This document shows positions 24,387 to 32,419 of a DNA stretch of 64,000 nt, one piece after another. Under the pieces are notes generated by a model that saw only the letters and a list, made by a program, of their open reading frames with translations, made no database searches and was not told the origin of the DNA. How positions within the stretch are numbered: position 1 is the first letter of the stretch; each line of letters begins with the position of its first letter. This DNA comes from Bacillota bacterium (GTDB lineage Bacteria > Bacillota > Clostridia > Oscillospirales > Ruminococcaceae). The DNA is taken from the NCBI GenBank assembly GCA_023460035.1, contig JAEWRN010000043.1, positions 62,001-126,000 on the forward strand, in the 5' to 3' direction. The position numbers and the translations under genes are program-made.

Positions 24387-25016
24387 ATGAAAGAGCCCAT
24401 GATCCTGGACCATCCTTTAATCAAACACAAGGTGAGCCACCTGCGGGATATCAATACGGGAACAAAAGAATTTAAAGAGCTGGTCAGTGAGATTGCGATG
24501 CTGATGTGCTATGAGGCAACCCGTGACATGCCGACTGAGACCGTGGAAATCACCACCCCGATCACGACCGATAAATTTGAAGTGCTGGCCGGCCGCAAGC
24601 TTGCAGTCGTGCCGATTTTGCGCGCGGGCCTTGGCATGGTAGAGGGCGTGCTGAACCTCATCCCCGCCGCGAAAGTGGGCCACATTGGCCTGTACCGCGA
24701 CCCCACCAGCCTGGAACCGGTGGAGTATTACTGCAAGCTGCCCGCCGATATCTCCGAGCGCGAAGTGATGGTGGTCGACCCGATGCTGGCCACCGGCGGC
24801 AGTGCAGCCGACGCGATTACCCAAATTAAAAAGCGCGGTGCCAAAAACATCAAGTTTTTGTGCATCATCGCCGCGCCGGAAGGCATTAAGCGCCTGCACG
24901 AGACCCACCCCGACGTGGATATTTACGCCGCGGCACTGGACAAACGCCTGAATGACCACGGTTATATCGTGCCGGGCCTTGGCGATGCCGGGGACCGCAT
25001 TTTTGGCACCAAATAA
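24387..25016 (+). CDS. upp: Uracil phosphoribosyltransferase
   Basis: 209 residues from the ATG at 24387 behind GGAGAGA (MKEPMILDHPLIKHKVSHLR). The PRPP loop DPMLATGGSAADAI and the C-terminal uracil site YIVPGLGDAGDRIFGT are intact. It salvages uracil to UMP. It lies 89 bp after rpiB, which could still be one transcript. Confidence 0.96.
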   Translation: MKEPMILDHPLIKHKVSHLRDINTGTKEFKELVSEIAMLMCYEATRDMPTETVEITTPITTDKFEVLAGRKLAVVPILRAGLGMVEGVLNLIPAAKVGHIGLYRDPTSLEPVEYYCKLPADISEREVMVVDPMLATGGSAADAITQIKKRGAKNIKFLCIIAAPEGIKRLHETHPDVDIYAAALDKRLNDHGYIVPGLGDAGDRIFGTK

Positions 25017-25049
25017 GGTACCTTTTTGAGGAGAAAGGGTGAACTGTTG

Positions 25050-25280
25050 ATGTTGAAGCAGCTTTTTCTCCCTTTGCTGGCACATTTGCTGCTGCTTGCG
25101 CTGGACCTTTGGATGCTACAGGTTCTGTTGCAGCAAACCACTTTTACGGGGGTACTAAAGTGGGTCATGGTAGCTTGCGCTGCATTTCTTGTTCTCTGTA
25201 TCGTCGCAGCTTATATTCTGCGTATAGTCGACTTTTTTCAGCAGCGCCGTGAGCAAACCGGCAAGGGGCAAAATCACTGA
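25050..25280 (+). CDS. Small two-helix membrane protein, unknown function
   Basis: 76 residues from the ATG at 25050, with AAAGGG upstream. Two long hydrophobic segments (about residues 4-28 and 35-60) are followed by a basic tail (FFQQRREQTGKGQNH), suggesting an integral membrane protein with both ends inside. I do not recognise a family. It follows upp by 33 bp and ends just before the strong terminator, so it is probably the last gene of the tsaE-upp unit. Confidence 0.55.
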   Translation: MLKQLFLPLLAHLLLLALDLWMLQVLLQQTTFTGVLKWVMVACAAFLVLCIVAAYILRIVDFFQQRREQTGKGQNH

Positions 25281-25300
25281 GTTTCCCCACCGTTTCTGAC

Positions 25301-25356
25301 AAAAGCAAAACAAAAGCGAAGGGCATTCCCCTTCGCTTTTGTTTTGCTTTTTTATA
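25301..25356. terminator. Strong two-way intrinsic terminator
   Basis: A near-perfect inverted repeat of about 23 bp (AAAAGCAAAACAAAAGCGAA on the left) around a CATT centre is flanked by A and T runs. It can end the upp unit on the plus strand and the glycan locus on the minus strand. Confidence 0.9.
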
Positions 25357-25402
25357 TAATTACATTTTTCACATGGGAAGCGTATTGGTTTGTAAATACA
25401 AA

Positions 25403-26995
25403 TTAAACAGTTTTCTCTTGAATCTCTTCAGTTCTTTTGCCTGCTTTTTTAAGGGCACCAAAGAACTCATAAAATTTGTTAGCCATTTTGCTGCCATTCC
25501 ACTGTGACAATAAAAATATCACATTGAAAATCATAAATGGAATAGCAATTATTGCCCGCCGGGGGGCGTTTTCGAACAGTTGCAGATAAAGCATAATCCC
25601 AAAAATAAATAAATTTGAAAGGAATGTGTAATCTAATTTTTTCTTAACTATAGAAACACCTGCACTTAAAGCACTAGAAGCATATAAGAAGAGCATATAA
25701 ATATTGCTAAATGCGCTTATTATTTGCGATGGTAAAAATTGAGGCTGTGTGAGATATGCTGTCCAGTTTGACTCAACGGGCCACAAAAGATAAAGATTAC
25801 TTTCAAACATTCCATTATTCCACGCAAATAACATTTTATTGCGCAAAAATATTAAAAACTCAAAAAATGAGTATGACCGATAGTTTTCAAAAATGCGTTG
25901 CCAAATAGCTGCTGAACGCTCTTGCATTGTCGGGAAAGAAGCAGCAAAAATAGTATCTGGATAAATTTCTGTTCCTCCTCCAACATCATGACTACCAAAT
26001 AGCAGCCATAAATTCCATGGTGCCCCAATCTCATCGCTTCTTGAAAAATCTATGAAACCACTATATCTGTACCAAAGAATAAAAATAACCGTAAACGAAA
26101 TAAAGCCAAAAAGAAGTAATGTTAAAGACTTCCACTTACCTTTAGTGTTACTTAGAAATAAATCAATCACAATTGCCACTAATGCGACGGCAGCTGTGAT
26201 TTTCATTTGTACACCGAGAGCTATAAGAAAGCCTGCTAAAAAGCTCAAATATTTTTTATCAGATTTTGAAAGCTTATTTTTAAGGTAACAATAAACACCA
26301 CCCAAAGTAAATGGTAACACCCATAAATCTGTATAAAAATTAGGAATACCGAATACAAACGGAAGAAATGCATAACATAAAAGAAGTGTAATAAGCGCGT
26401 AACTATTTCTCTTATATACTATTTTAACACAAAGAGCGATAAATAAAACTGTGAGAGAAACAGCAATAGCAGTTGCAACAATAGCGGGTAATTGCCCCTG
26501 ACTAGTATTTTCAGGTATACCTGCTTTACCACCTAAAGCATATATTGCGACATAAATCAATAGTAAACCAATATTATTAGGGAAACGGCAGAAATAATCA
26601 TTGTTTGTATAAAGTCCAACACCAGGGTAATGAACTCCACTGATACTAGGGTTGATTTCATTTAGCTTTCCATCTTTCAAGATGTCTGCGACAGAAGCAA
26701 AAATAATATCTGTATCTCCCGGCAAATGGATACGCATTTTAAATGCCAGATATATACTAAAAACAAGGGCTACACACAACAACGCAAAAAACAGCACATT
26801 AAACTTATGGGCAGACAATTTGTCAATTGGTCGAGTTAGAGAATTTGCAACTATTAAAAACAATAAAACAAACAGAAAAGTAAGCCCTATTGCCAACACA
26901 CTGTGCACCATACCTATAAGAACGAAAAAAGTACAAATAAGAACAAAAAACAACCAAGCAAAAGTATTCTTCATACCATGTGTAATTATGCCCAT
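25403..26995 (-). CDS. AT-rich polytopic membrane protein, possible GT-C-type glycosyltransferase
   Basis: 530 residues from the ATG at 26995 behind AGGAGA. About a dozen hydrophobic segments are visible. The early extracytoplasmic loop has an acidic pair (LPGDTDIIFASVADI), followed by YFCRFPNNIGLLLIYV, resembling the first loop of GT-C lipid-linked sugar transferases; this assignment is tentative. Base composition is far more AT-rich than the rest of the window, with TTA, ATA and AAA codons prominent, and the long antisense frames typical of this genome are absent here. That points to recent acquisition at the end of the glycan locus. Confidence 0.6.
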   Translation of the reverse strand: MGIITHGMKNTFAWLFFVLICTFFVLIGMVHSVLAIGLTFLFVLLFLIVANSLTRPIDKLSAHKFNVLFFALLCVALVFSIYLAFKMRIHLPGDTDIIFASVADILKDGKLNEINPSISGVHYPGVGLYTNNDYFCRFPNNIGLLLIYVAIYALGGKAGIPENTSQGQLPAIVATAIAVSLTVLFIALCVKIVYKRNSYALITLLLCYAFLPFVFGIPNFYTDLWVLPFTLGGVYCYLKNKLSKSDKKYLSFLAGFLIALGVQMKITAAVALVAIVIDLFLSNTKGKWKSLTLLLFGFISFTVIFILWYRYSGFIDFSRSDEIGAPWNLWLLFGSHDVGGGTEIYPDTIFAASFPTMQERSAAIWQRIFENYRSYSFFEFLIFLRNKMLFAWNNGMFESNLYLLWPVESNWTAYLTQPQFLPSQIISAFSNIYMLFLYASSALSAGVSIVKKKLDYTFLSNLFIFGIMLYLQLFENAPRRAIIAIPFMIFNVIFLLSQWNGSKMANKFYEFFGALKKAGKRTEEIQEKTV

Positions 26996-27055
26996 TTTTG
27001 CTCTCCTCACCTAAATAATCTAATTTTTCATCTCGCTATTTCTAATGCAAAAACC

Positions 27056-27616
27056 TCATCTGTTCCACAAGGTACATACATCGCCCTTTACAAAATAGGC
27101 CTTTTGTGCAAGGCGGGCCAACGGTGCATCAGAGCTTGAATCAGAATAAAAATTTTCAATGACCGCGCCCGGGTACTGCTGCCACAAGCGTGTCACTTTT
27201 TCTGCCCCTTTACAGTTTGGCCCAAGTGTACGGCCGGTCTGCGCGTCTACCCGCGAAGCGATGGGCGGGCAAACACCGAGTCGCCGGCAGGCGGGGGCAA
27301 GCAAAAATTCTGGCGAAGCGGAGATGATTAAATCGCCCGGCTGCTTTTGCGCGAGGTACCATGGCTGAAACCGGCCCATGTGGGCGCGCCAAAAATCCTC
27401 TACCCACTCTTCTATTGCCGGCACCCCTTGCAAATACGAAAAAAACGTCTGTTTAAACGCCTCTTTGTCGGTGCGGCCCAGCAAGTACCGCAGCGCGGCA
27501 AAGCATTGCCCCGGCAGATACCGCACCAGCAGCGGTGCGCGTTTTAAACAGTAGGCCCAAAACGCGCGGGTGCTGTCCCCTTTAAAAATAGTGCCGTCAA
27601 AATCATATACATTCAT
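27056..27616 (-). CDS. HAD-superfamily phosphatase (HAD-IB type)
   Basis: 186 residues. Motif I is YDFDGTIFKGDST (nucleophile and acid/base Asp), motif II is IISASPEFLL, the motif III lysine is in CKGAEKVTR, and motif IV is FYSDSSSDAPLA. All catalytic residues are present. It sits 12 bp after the UbiA-family gene. In many other bacteria such a HAD domain is fused to a UbiA prenyltransferase, so I infer that it dephosphorylates the polyprenyl-phospho-pentose-phosphate made by its neighbour. Confidence 0.85.
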   Translation of the reverse strand: MNVYDFDGTIFKGDSTRAFWAYCLKRAPLLVRYLPGQCFAALRYLLGRTDKEAFKQTFFSYLQGVPAIEEWVEDFWRAHMGRFQPWYLAQKQPGDLIISASPEFLLAPACRRLGVCPPIASRVDAQTGRTLGPNCKGAEKVTRLWQQYPGAVIENFYSDSSSDAPLARLAQKAYFVKGDVCTLWNR

Positions 27617-27628
27617 ACCGGCACACCG

Positions 27629-28558
27629 TTACAGCCCGATAATTTTGGAATCGAGAAACACGCCAAGCGCCGGAATATTGATGAACAGCGCCAGAATGAA
27701 TACCGCCGCCAGCACGATCATATAGATTAGCAGGCCTTTTTCACGGTACAGCTTTTCGGGCTTTTGCACGGCCGAATCTTTTTTAAAGGCAAGGTGAAAA
27801 TAAAAGCAGAATAACCCGCAAAGCAGCGGCACCACCAGCAGCAGCTCTATTTTGTATTTAATGATAAAAATACCGCACAAAAACAGCGAGCACATTGCGT
27901 AAAAAAATGCAGAAATCAGCAGTGATTGCTCTGTATATTGCCCAAATGATTTGCGGTACAGCGCCGCGGTGCTTTTGTCGCCAATCATGCGGTATTCTGC
28001 ATAGCGCTTAATCGCCATCAAAAACGCACCGCCCAGCCAATAGCCCAGCACAATCGTCACCGGCGGCAAATAGACCGCCGTTACAAAAAACCAGCCCAGC
28101 AGCAGGCGAATACCGTTGTTGATTGACTCGGAAAGCACATCGAGATAAGCAATGTCTTTGGTGCGGAAGGGTTTGACGTTATACAATACCCCCATAACCA
28201 GCAGCCAGAGTTCACACACAAAAAACGGCATATTGACCAGCAGAGAAGACCCCAGCCCGGCCGCGGCCAGCACCACATATTCTACCGTGACAATTTTGGC
28301 GCTCATGGTGTTTTGTACCACCGGGCGCTTTTTTTTGGTGGGGTGGTACTGGTCAAACTTTGCATCCAGCCATTCGTTGATCACATAGTTTGCCGAAGCG
28401 ATCATGCAGGTGGAAAAAAAGCTGAGCAGCGCAAAACCCGCCAGACTGCCGTAAGACCCTTTCCAGCCCACTAAAAGCAGCGCAAACAGCGTGCCGGGGA
28501 AGATAAACAAGTTTTTAATCCAGTGGTCCGGGCGGGCGATCTTGATATAGTTTTTCAT
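27629..28558 (-). CDS. UbiA-family prenyltransferase, decaprenyl-phosphate phosphoribosyltransferase-like
   Basis: 309 residues from the ATG at 28558 (MKNYIKIARPDHWIKNLFIF), 11 bases after AGAAAGGA. About nine membrane segments. The first Asp-rich motif is NYVINEWLDAKFDQYHPTKK, followed by KRPVV, and the second lies near YLDVLSESINNGIRLLLGWF. ARPDHWIKN and KKRPV are characteristic of the mycobacterial Rv3806c group, which transfers phosphoribose from PRPP to a polyprenyl phosphate. Function here is inferred from similarity. Confidence 0.82.
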   Translation of the reverse strand: MKNYIKIARPDHWIKNLFIFPGTLFALLLVGWKGSYGSLAGFALLSFFSTCMIASANYVINEWLDAKFDQYHPTKKKRPVVQNTMSAKIVTVEYVVLAAAGLGSSLLVNMPFFVCELWLLVMGVLYNVKPFRTKDIAYLDVLSESINNGIRLLLGWFFVTAVYLPPVTIVLGYWLGGAFLMAIKRYAEYRMIGDKSTAALYRKSFGQYTEQSLLISAFFYAMCSLFLCGIFIIKYKIELLLVVPLLCGLFCFYFHLAFKKDSAVQKPEKLYREKGLLIYMIVLAAVFILALFINIPALGVFLDSKIIGL

Positions 28559-28579
28559 GGTGAAGAACATCCTTTCTGA

Positions 28580-30283
28580 TCAGGTATCGGCCAAAACGGC
28601 AGCGAGCTTTCTGCGGCTTTCAAACCACTTGGCCGTGCCGTACGCCAAAAATGCCAGCATGGGCGCACAGGCCGCCGAGAGATACATCAGGTAAATATCA
28701 AACGAAAGCGTCACCGCCATCAAAAAGGCAATCGCGGCCATGCGCAATAGCCCGGTAAGGAAGAAGCCGAGCATCATCACGCTGCCGGCAAGGTCTGCGG
28801 GCGGCTGCTTTTTTTTCAGCCCGCGCACACAGGCGGGGATATAGCGCACCAGCCACCAACAGGCCAACAACAGCATGGGCCACACCAGCACCCGTTGTAC
28901 CCATGTAGCAAGATTGAGCAGCTTATAGGCAATCTGGTTTGGCGGGGCAAAATAAGGTAGTGTCGTATTGGCCTGCGCCGCAATGGTACTTTTGCAGTGC
29001 AGGTAACTCTCCCAGTCCGCAGTCTGGTCCGGCCTCGCAACCGAAAGCACCTGTGTGGGCTTTGTCTGTTCGAACAATGCGAACACTTTCACCTCATCAA
29101 AAAACTTGCCAATGGTCGGTGCAACATAGTCTGCCTTAATGGGCGAAAACACACCGCTGTGTTTTGCCCCTGCCGGCACCAGCCCCTCATCACAGGCGGT
29201 ATTCACTTCATCAGCTACCGCACGCCAAAACGCCTCGGCATCCTGTGCGGTGTCGTAATATCCGGCCAGCCACGCCGCTTTGCGCAGTGCCCAGTGAATA
29301 CCGCCAGAGTTCAGCTCCCCTGTTGCAGTGTCACCATAGCCGTTGTACATATCCGGGGTTTCCAGCGTATCCTGAATTTTAGCAAATGTCGGGGATACCT
29401 GATACAGTGCAAGCCGTGTGGAGCGCGGCAGCAGCACATAGCGTTGCTGGTCATCCGGGTATGCACGGGAAAGTGCGCCCATCGCATCGTTGAATTCTTT
29501 AGAAGTAAAATCGCTGACAATAAAACGACCGTAATACTTGTAGTTCATACCGCTCCACGCGGCAATGCCACCGCCCCAGAGCGCCAGCGGCACCAGCAGC
29601 AGCGCAAGGCGGCTTTTTTTATTGCGCACACCCTTATCCAAAAACAAAAAGGCAAGGTATACCGCCGTCGCACATATAACAAACGGCAGCAACAGCACAT
29701 TGTCTTCATGGCAAAGCCATGCCGCCGCAAGCGAAAGGCCGGCGACTATGTAATACGGCAGCGCGCGCACCGGCTTTTCAGCCAGCCGCACAAAAGCCCC
29801 AAGCAACCCTGAAAGTGCCAGCAGTACCAGCGAGGGGTAGATGTTGTCGCGGTAAACGCGCAGCGTGTTTTCGGCCCAGGATGCCGGGGTGTACAGCGTG
29901 ACGGCAAAAACAAATAAGCGTGCCCAGTTAAACCGCAGCACCGGTTTCAGCGCCGCCAGCAGCACAAAGCACACCGCGGAAAACAGCAACTGCCCACCCA
30001 CAACGACATTGACATGCAACAGGTTTAAAAAAGCGAGCCAAAGCGCATAAAACGAGTGCTTGCCCAGTGTGAGCCAGTCATATTCGCCCAGCCAGTTGCC
30101 GGCAGAAATGCTTTTGGCAAGGTTGACCATCAGCGTATCGTCGATGGGCGAAAGGTCCGGCGAAGCGACGATGAGCTGAAAGCTGCACAAGGCAATCTTG
30201 ATAGCGGCAAGGGCCAGCGCAAGCGCCCACAGCCAGCGCGCGCCAAGGTCTCTCTTTGGCAATAGCTTTTTAAGTTTCTGCAT
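28580..30283 (-). CDS. Polytopic membrane protein of the glycan locus, unknown function
   Basis: 567 residues from an ATG behind AAGGAG. About eleven membrane segments lie in an N-terminal block (residues 17-235) and a C-terminal block (435-555), separated by a soluble stretch of roughly 190 residues. The first loop contains DLSPIDDTLMVNLAKSISAG with an Asp pair, and a later loop has TLRVYRDNIYPS, features seen in GT-C glycosyltransferases. I cannot name the family. It heads the second glycan unit, 21 bp before the UbiA gene. Confidence 0.65.
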   Translation of the reverse strand: MQKLKKLLPKRDLGARWLWALALALAAIKIALCSFQLIVASPDLSPIDDTLMVNLAKSISAGNWLGEYDWLTLGKHSFYALWLAFLNLLHVNVVVGGQLLFSAVCFVLLAALKPVLRFNWARLFVFAVTLYTPASWAENTLRVYRDNIYPSLVLLALSGLLGAFVRLAEKPVRALPYYIVAGLSLAAAWLCHEDNVLLLPFVICATAVYLAFLFLDKGVRNKKSRLALLLVPLALWGGGIAAWSGMNYKYYGRFIVSDFTSKEFNDAMGALSRAYPDDQQRYVLLPRSTRLALYQVSPTFAKIQDTLETPDMYNGYGDTATGELNSGGIHWALRKAAWLAGYYDTAQDAEAFWRAVADEVNTACDEGLVPAGAKHSGVFSPIKADYVAPTIGKFFDEVKVFALFEQTKPTQVLSVARPDQTADWESYLHCKSTIAAQANTTLPYFAPPNQIAYKLLNLATWVQRVLVWPMLLLACWWLVRYIPACVRGLKKKQPPADLAGSVMMLGFFLTGLLRMAAIAFLMAVTLSFDIYLMYLSAACAPMLAFLAYGTAKWFESRRKLAAVLADT

Positions 30284-30372
30284 GGCTTTTCTCCTTTTTT
30301 ACGGCATGCAAAGAACGGTTACCGTTTGCTACAGGCAAGGCCAAATGGGACGTTTTTCCATTGGCCTTCGTT

Positions 30373-30402
30373 ATTATAGCACTGTGCCCCCACCCCCAGC
30401 AA
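30373..30402 (-). promoter_or_regulatory. Probable promoter of the second glycan unit
   Basis: TTGCTG, 18 bases and TATAAT on the minus strand, about 90 bp before the polytopic membrane gene. The spacer is unusually G-rich. A hairpin with GGCCAATGG/ATTTGGCC arms follows at about 30337-30365 in the leader. Confidence 0.6.
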
Positions 30403-30496
30403 TGCAACTTGCCGTAAAGCAGGGCACCTATTTGCCCATTGAAAAACGACACGTTTTGAGGGTACAGTGGATACTTTTTATTTAGTAAAAATCCGG

Positions 30497-32386
30497 CTAA
30501 TCCAGCCCGTCTTCCGGTGGCGGCGGTGGCACGGGCAACTGGCCGCCGTGCAGCAACCTCTGCAAACGCTCAAACGCCGCGGGCGAAAGCAATAGCTGTA
30601 AAATAATCCAAAGCTTTTGTTTGAAGCTAAGCTTTGCGGCAAACGCCTGCTGCAACGTCATCTGGTAGCGTCGCTCTAAATAAAAATCACGAATGCCTTT
30701 CATGCGAAATTCAATCATATCCGCGCCTTTTTTGTTGGGGGTTCCAAAAATGCCCGCAAACCGGCTCACATATTCCCGCGCGTTCCAGTATTCCCGCATC
30801 AAGTCTTGCCATGGCAGCGCAAACCCGCACAACAGGCTGCTTTGCTGCGCCACCAGCGGTAGAAAAATTTCCTGCGCCCAATCGGCATGCTCAAGTACAT
30901 TGATTTCTGCCCACGACAGCGTTGCCAGCGGGACCATAACATTGGTGCGGGCAAAAAAGCTGCCGCTGCACAGCCACATCAAAGGTTTACCAAATGTCAG
31001 CTTATCAAGCTGCGGGGCAAATTGTAAATAGGGCTTTGCCTCATCATAGGGTAAAAAGCCGCTGAAACGTTCATCCACTGCATTTTGCAAAGGTAGTAAA
31101 ATACCAATTCCGGGCTGCCCATTGAGCATCATAATATCATCTGTCACATTCCCCAAAGCTGTAACAGTAGTATCTATCATGCCGTGTCGGTAAAGTCCAT
31201 CTTTTATTGCTACCGTTATCAACGATAAATAGCAAATGTATTCGTACCCCTGTACCTGCTGCCACAACTGGGTAAATAATGTAGAAAACCCATCTTCAGC
31301 GCAGAGCAGCACCTGCGCCTGCGGCAGCTTTTGTTGCACCGCATGCTGTAATGTGGCAGAACCGGCAAGGCAAAACACCCTGCCCCCCTGCGGCACTGTG
31401 GCGGCGACAGCGGTAAGGCCGGGCAGAAATTCATCGTCGTCCATGCGCACAACCAGCGCCACCGTGCCGGTTTGCTCCGCCTGTTGCGCACCCGGGCAAA
31501 AGCTGGGGGCCAACGCGGGCAGGTATTCACTGGCCGGCACCGTGCGGGTGAGGTTTTGTAAAATTAGTTCGACCGGGTAATTGCCCGTTTGCGCCAGCTG
31601 CTGGTAAAGCAGCCAACCGGCCCCACCCTGCGGCACGCTGAGCACTGCCGTGCGCGGCGTGAAAAAGCTTTTTCGCTTGATAAACGGGCAATTTTTGTCC
31701 TGCACCGTTTGCGCGGGCATACCCATCAACGCATAATCGGTGTATGATTCCCAGTCTGTACAATCAATGTACGGTTCACCGTGGTAACCCTGATCCTCAA
31801 AATATTTGGTAAATTTGACTTCGTGGTAGCTGACGGCCTCCATATAATCGTGGATCACCGGCAGCGTTTCCCAGTAATCCCAGAACACCGGGGCATGCAG
31901 CAATTCCCCGCGCACGGCAAAGAAAAAGCTTTGGATGTGTGGGGGAAGATAGCCGTATTCCACTTTATTCCAGATAGTTCCTGTTAAATCGGCTTTCAGC
32001 CCCTTGTGTTTGGTTAAGCCCCAAAAATCAAGGTTTCTGCCGTTCATCTCGCCAAACATTGCATCCAGCGGGGTCAGCGGGCCAAAAATGGTCTGGTTGA
32101 AAAACAGCACTTCGTCCGCCTGCATTACTTTTTCTTGCAGGTGAAACAGCCCCTCTTTGTACCCGGTGATGTCAAGCCCCTCATTGGGGCGCAGCAATAG
32201 TTCATCTGATACCGCCTGCAGCTTTTGCCGGCCCTCTTCATTTAGCTCTCCATTGACCACACAAAGCAGGTAACTGCAAAATGGGCGCACCGCACCCACC
32301 AGCACCGGGATATAATCGTCCACAATACCGTCTGCATCATAATAAGCAAAAATGCCCACACGGTTTGGTGTTTGTGAAAGCTTCAA
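30497..32386 (-). CDS. Rhamnan synthesis protein F-like glycosyltransferase
   Basis: 629 residues from a TTG behind GGGAGG. Residues 1-250 match the RgpF family: VGIFAYYDADGIVDDYIPVL, LLLRPNEGLDITGYKEGLF, VLFFNQTIFGPLTPLDAMF, and DFWGLTKH. RgpF-type enzymes act in assembly of rhamnose-glucose cell-wall polysaccharide. The rest of the protein has a second similarly built half ending in a Pro-rich tail (PVPPPPPEDGLD). It is the last gene of the rfbC unit. Confidence 0.82.
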   Translation of the reverse strand: MKLSQTPNRVGIFAYYDADGIVDDYIPVLVGAVRPFCSYLLCVVNGELNEEGRQKLQAVSDELLLRPNEGLDITGYKEGLFHLQEKVMQADEVLFFNQTIFGPLTPLDAMFGEMNGRNLDFWGLTKHKGLKADLTGTIWNKVEYGYLPPHIQSFFFAVRGELLHAPVFWDYWETLPVIHDYMEAVSYHEVKFTKYFEDQGYHGEPYIDCTDWESYTDYALMGMPAQTVQDKNCPFIKRKSFFTPRTAVLSVPQGGAGWLLYQQLAQTGNYPVELILQNLTRTVPASEYLPALAPSFCPGAQQAEQTGTVALVVRMDDDEFLPGLTAVAATVPQGGRVFCLAGSATLQHAVQQKLPQAQVLLCAEDGFSTLFTQLWQQVQGYEYICYLSLITVAIKDGLYRHGMIDTTVTALGNVTDDIMMLNGQPGIGILLPLQNAVDERFSGFLPYDEAKPYLQFAPQLDKLTFGKPLMWLCSGSFFARTNVMVPLATLSWAEINVLEHADWAQEIFLPLVAQQSSLLCGFALPWQDLMREYWNAREYVSRFAGIFGTPNKKGADMIEFRMKGIRDFYLERRYQMTLQQAFAAKLSFKQKLWIILQLLLSPAAFERLQRLLHGGQLPVPPPPPEDGLD

Positions 32387-32419
32387 AAAAAGGCCTCCCT
32401 TAGGGGTTGAGTACCGGTT

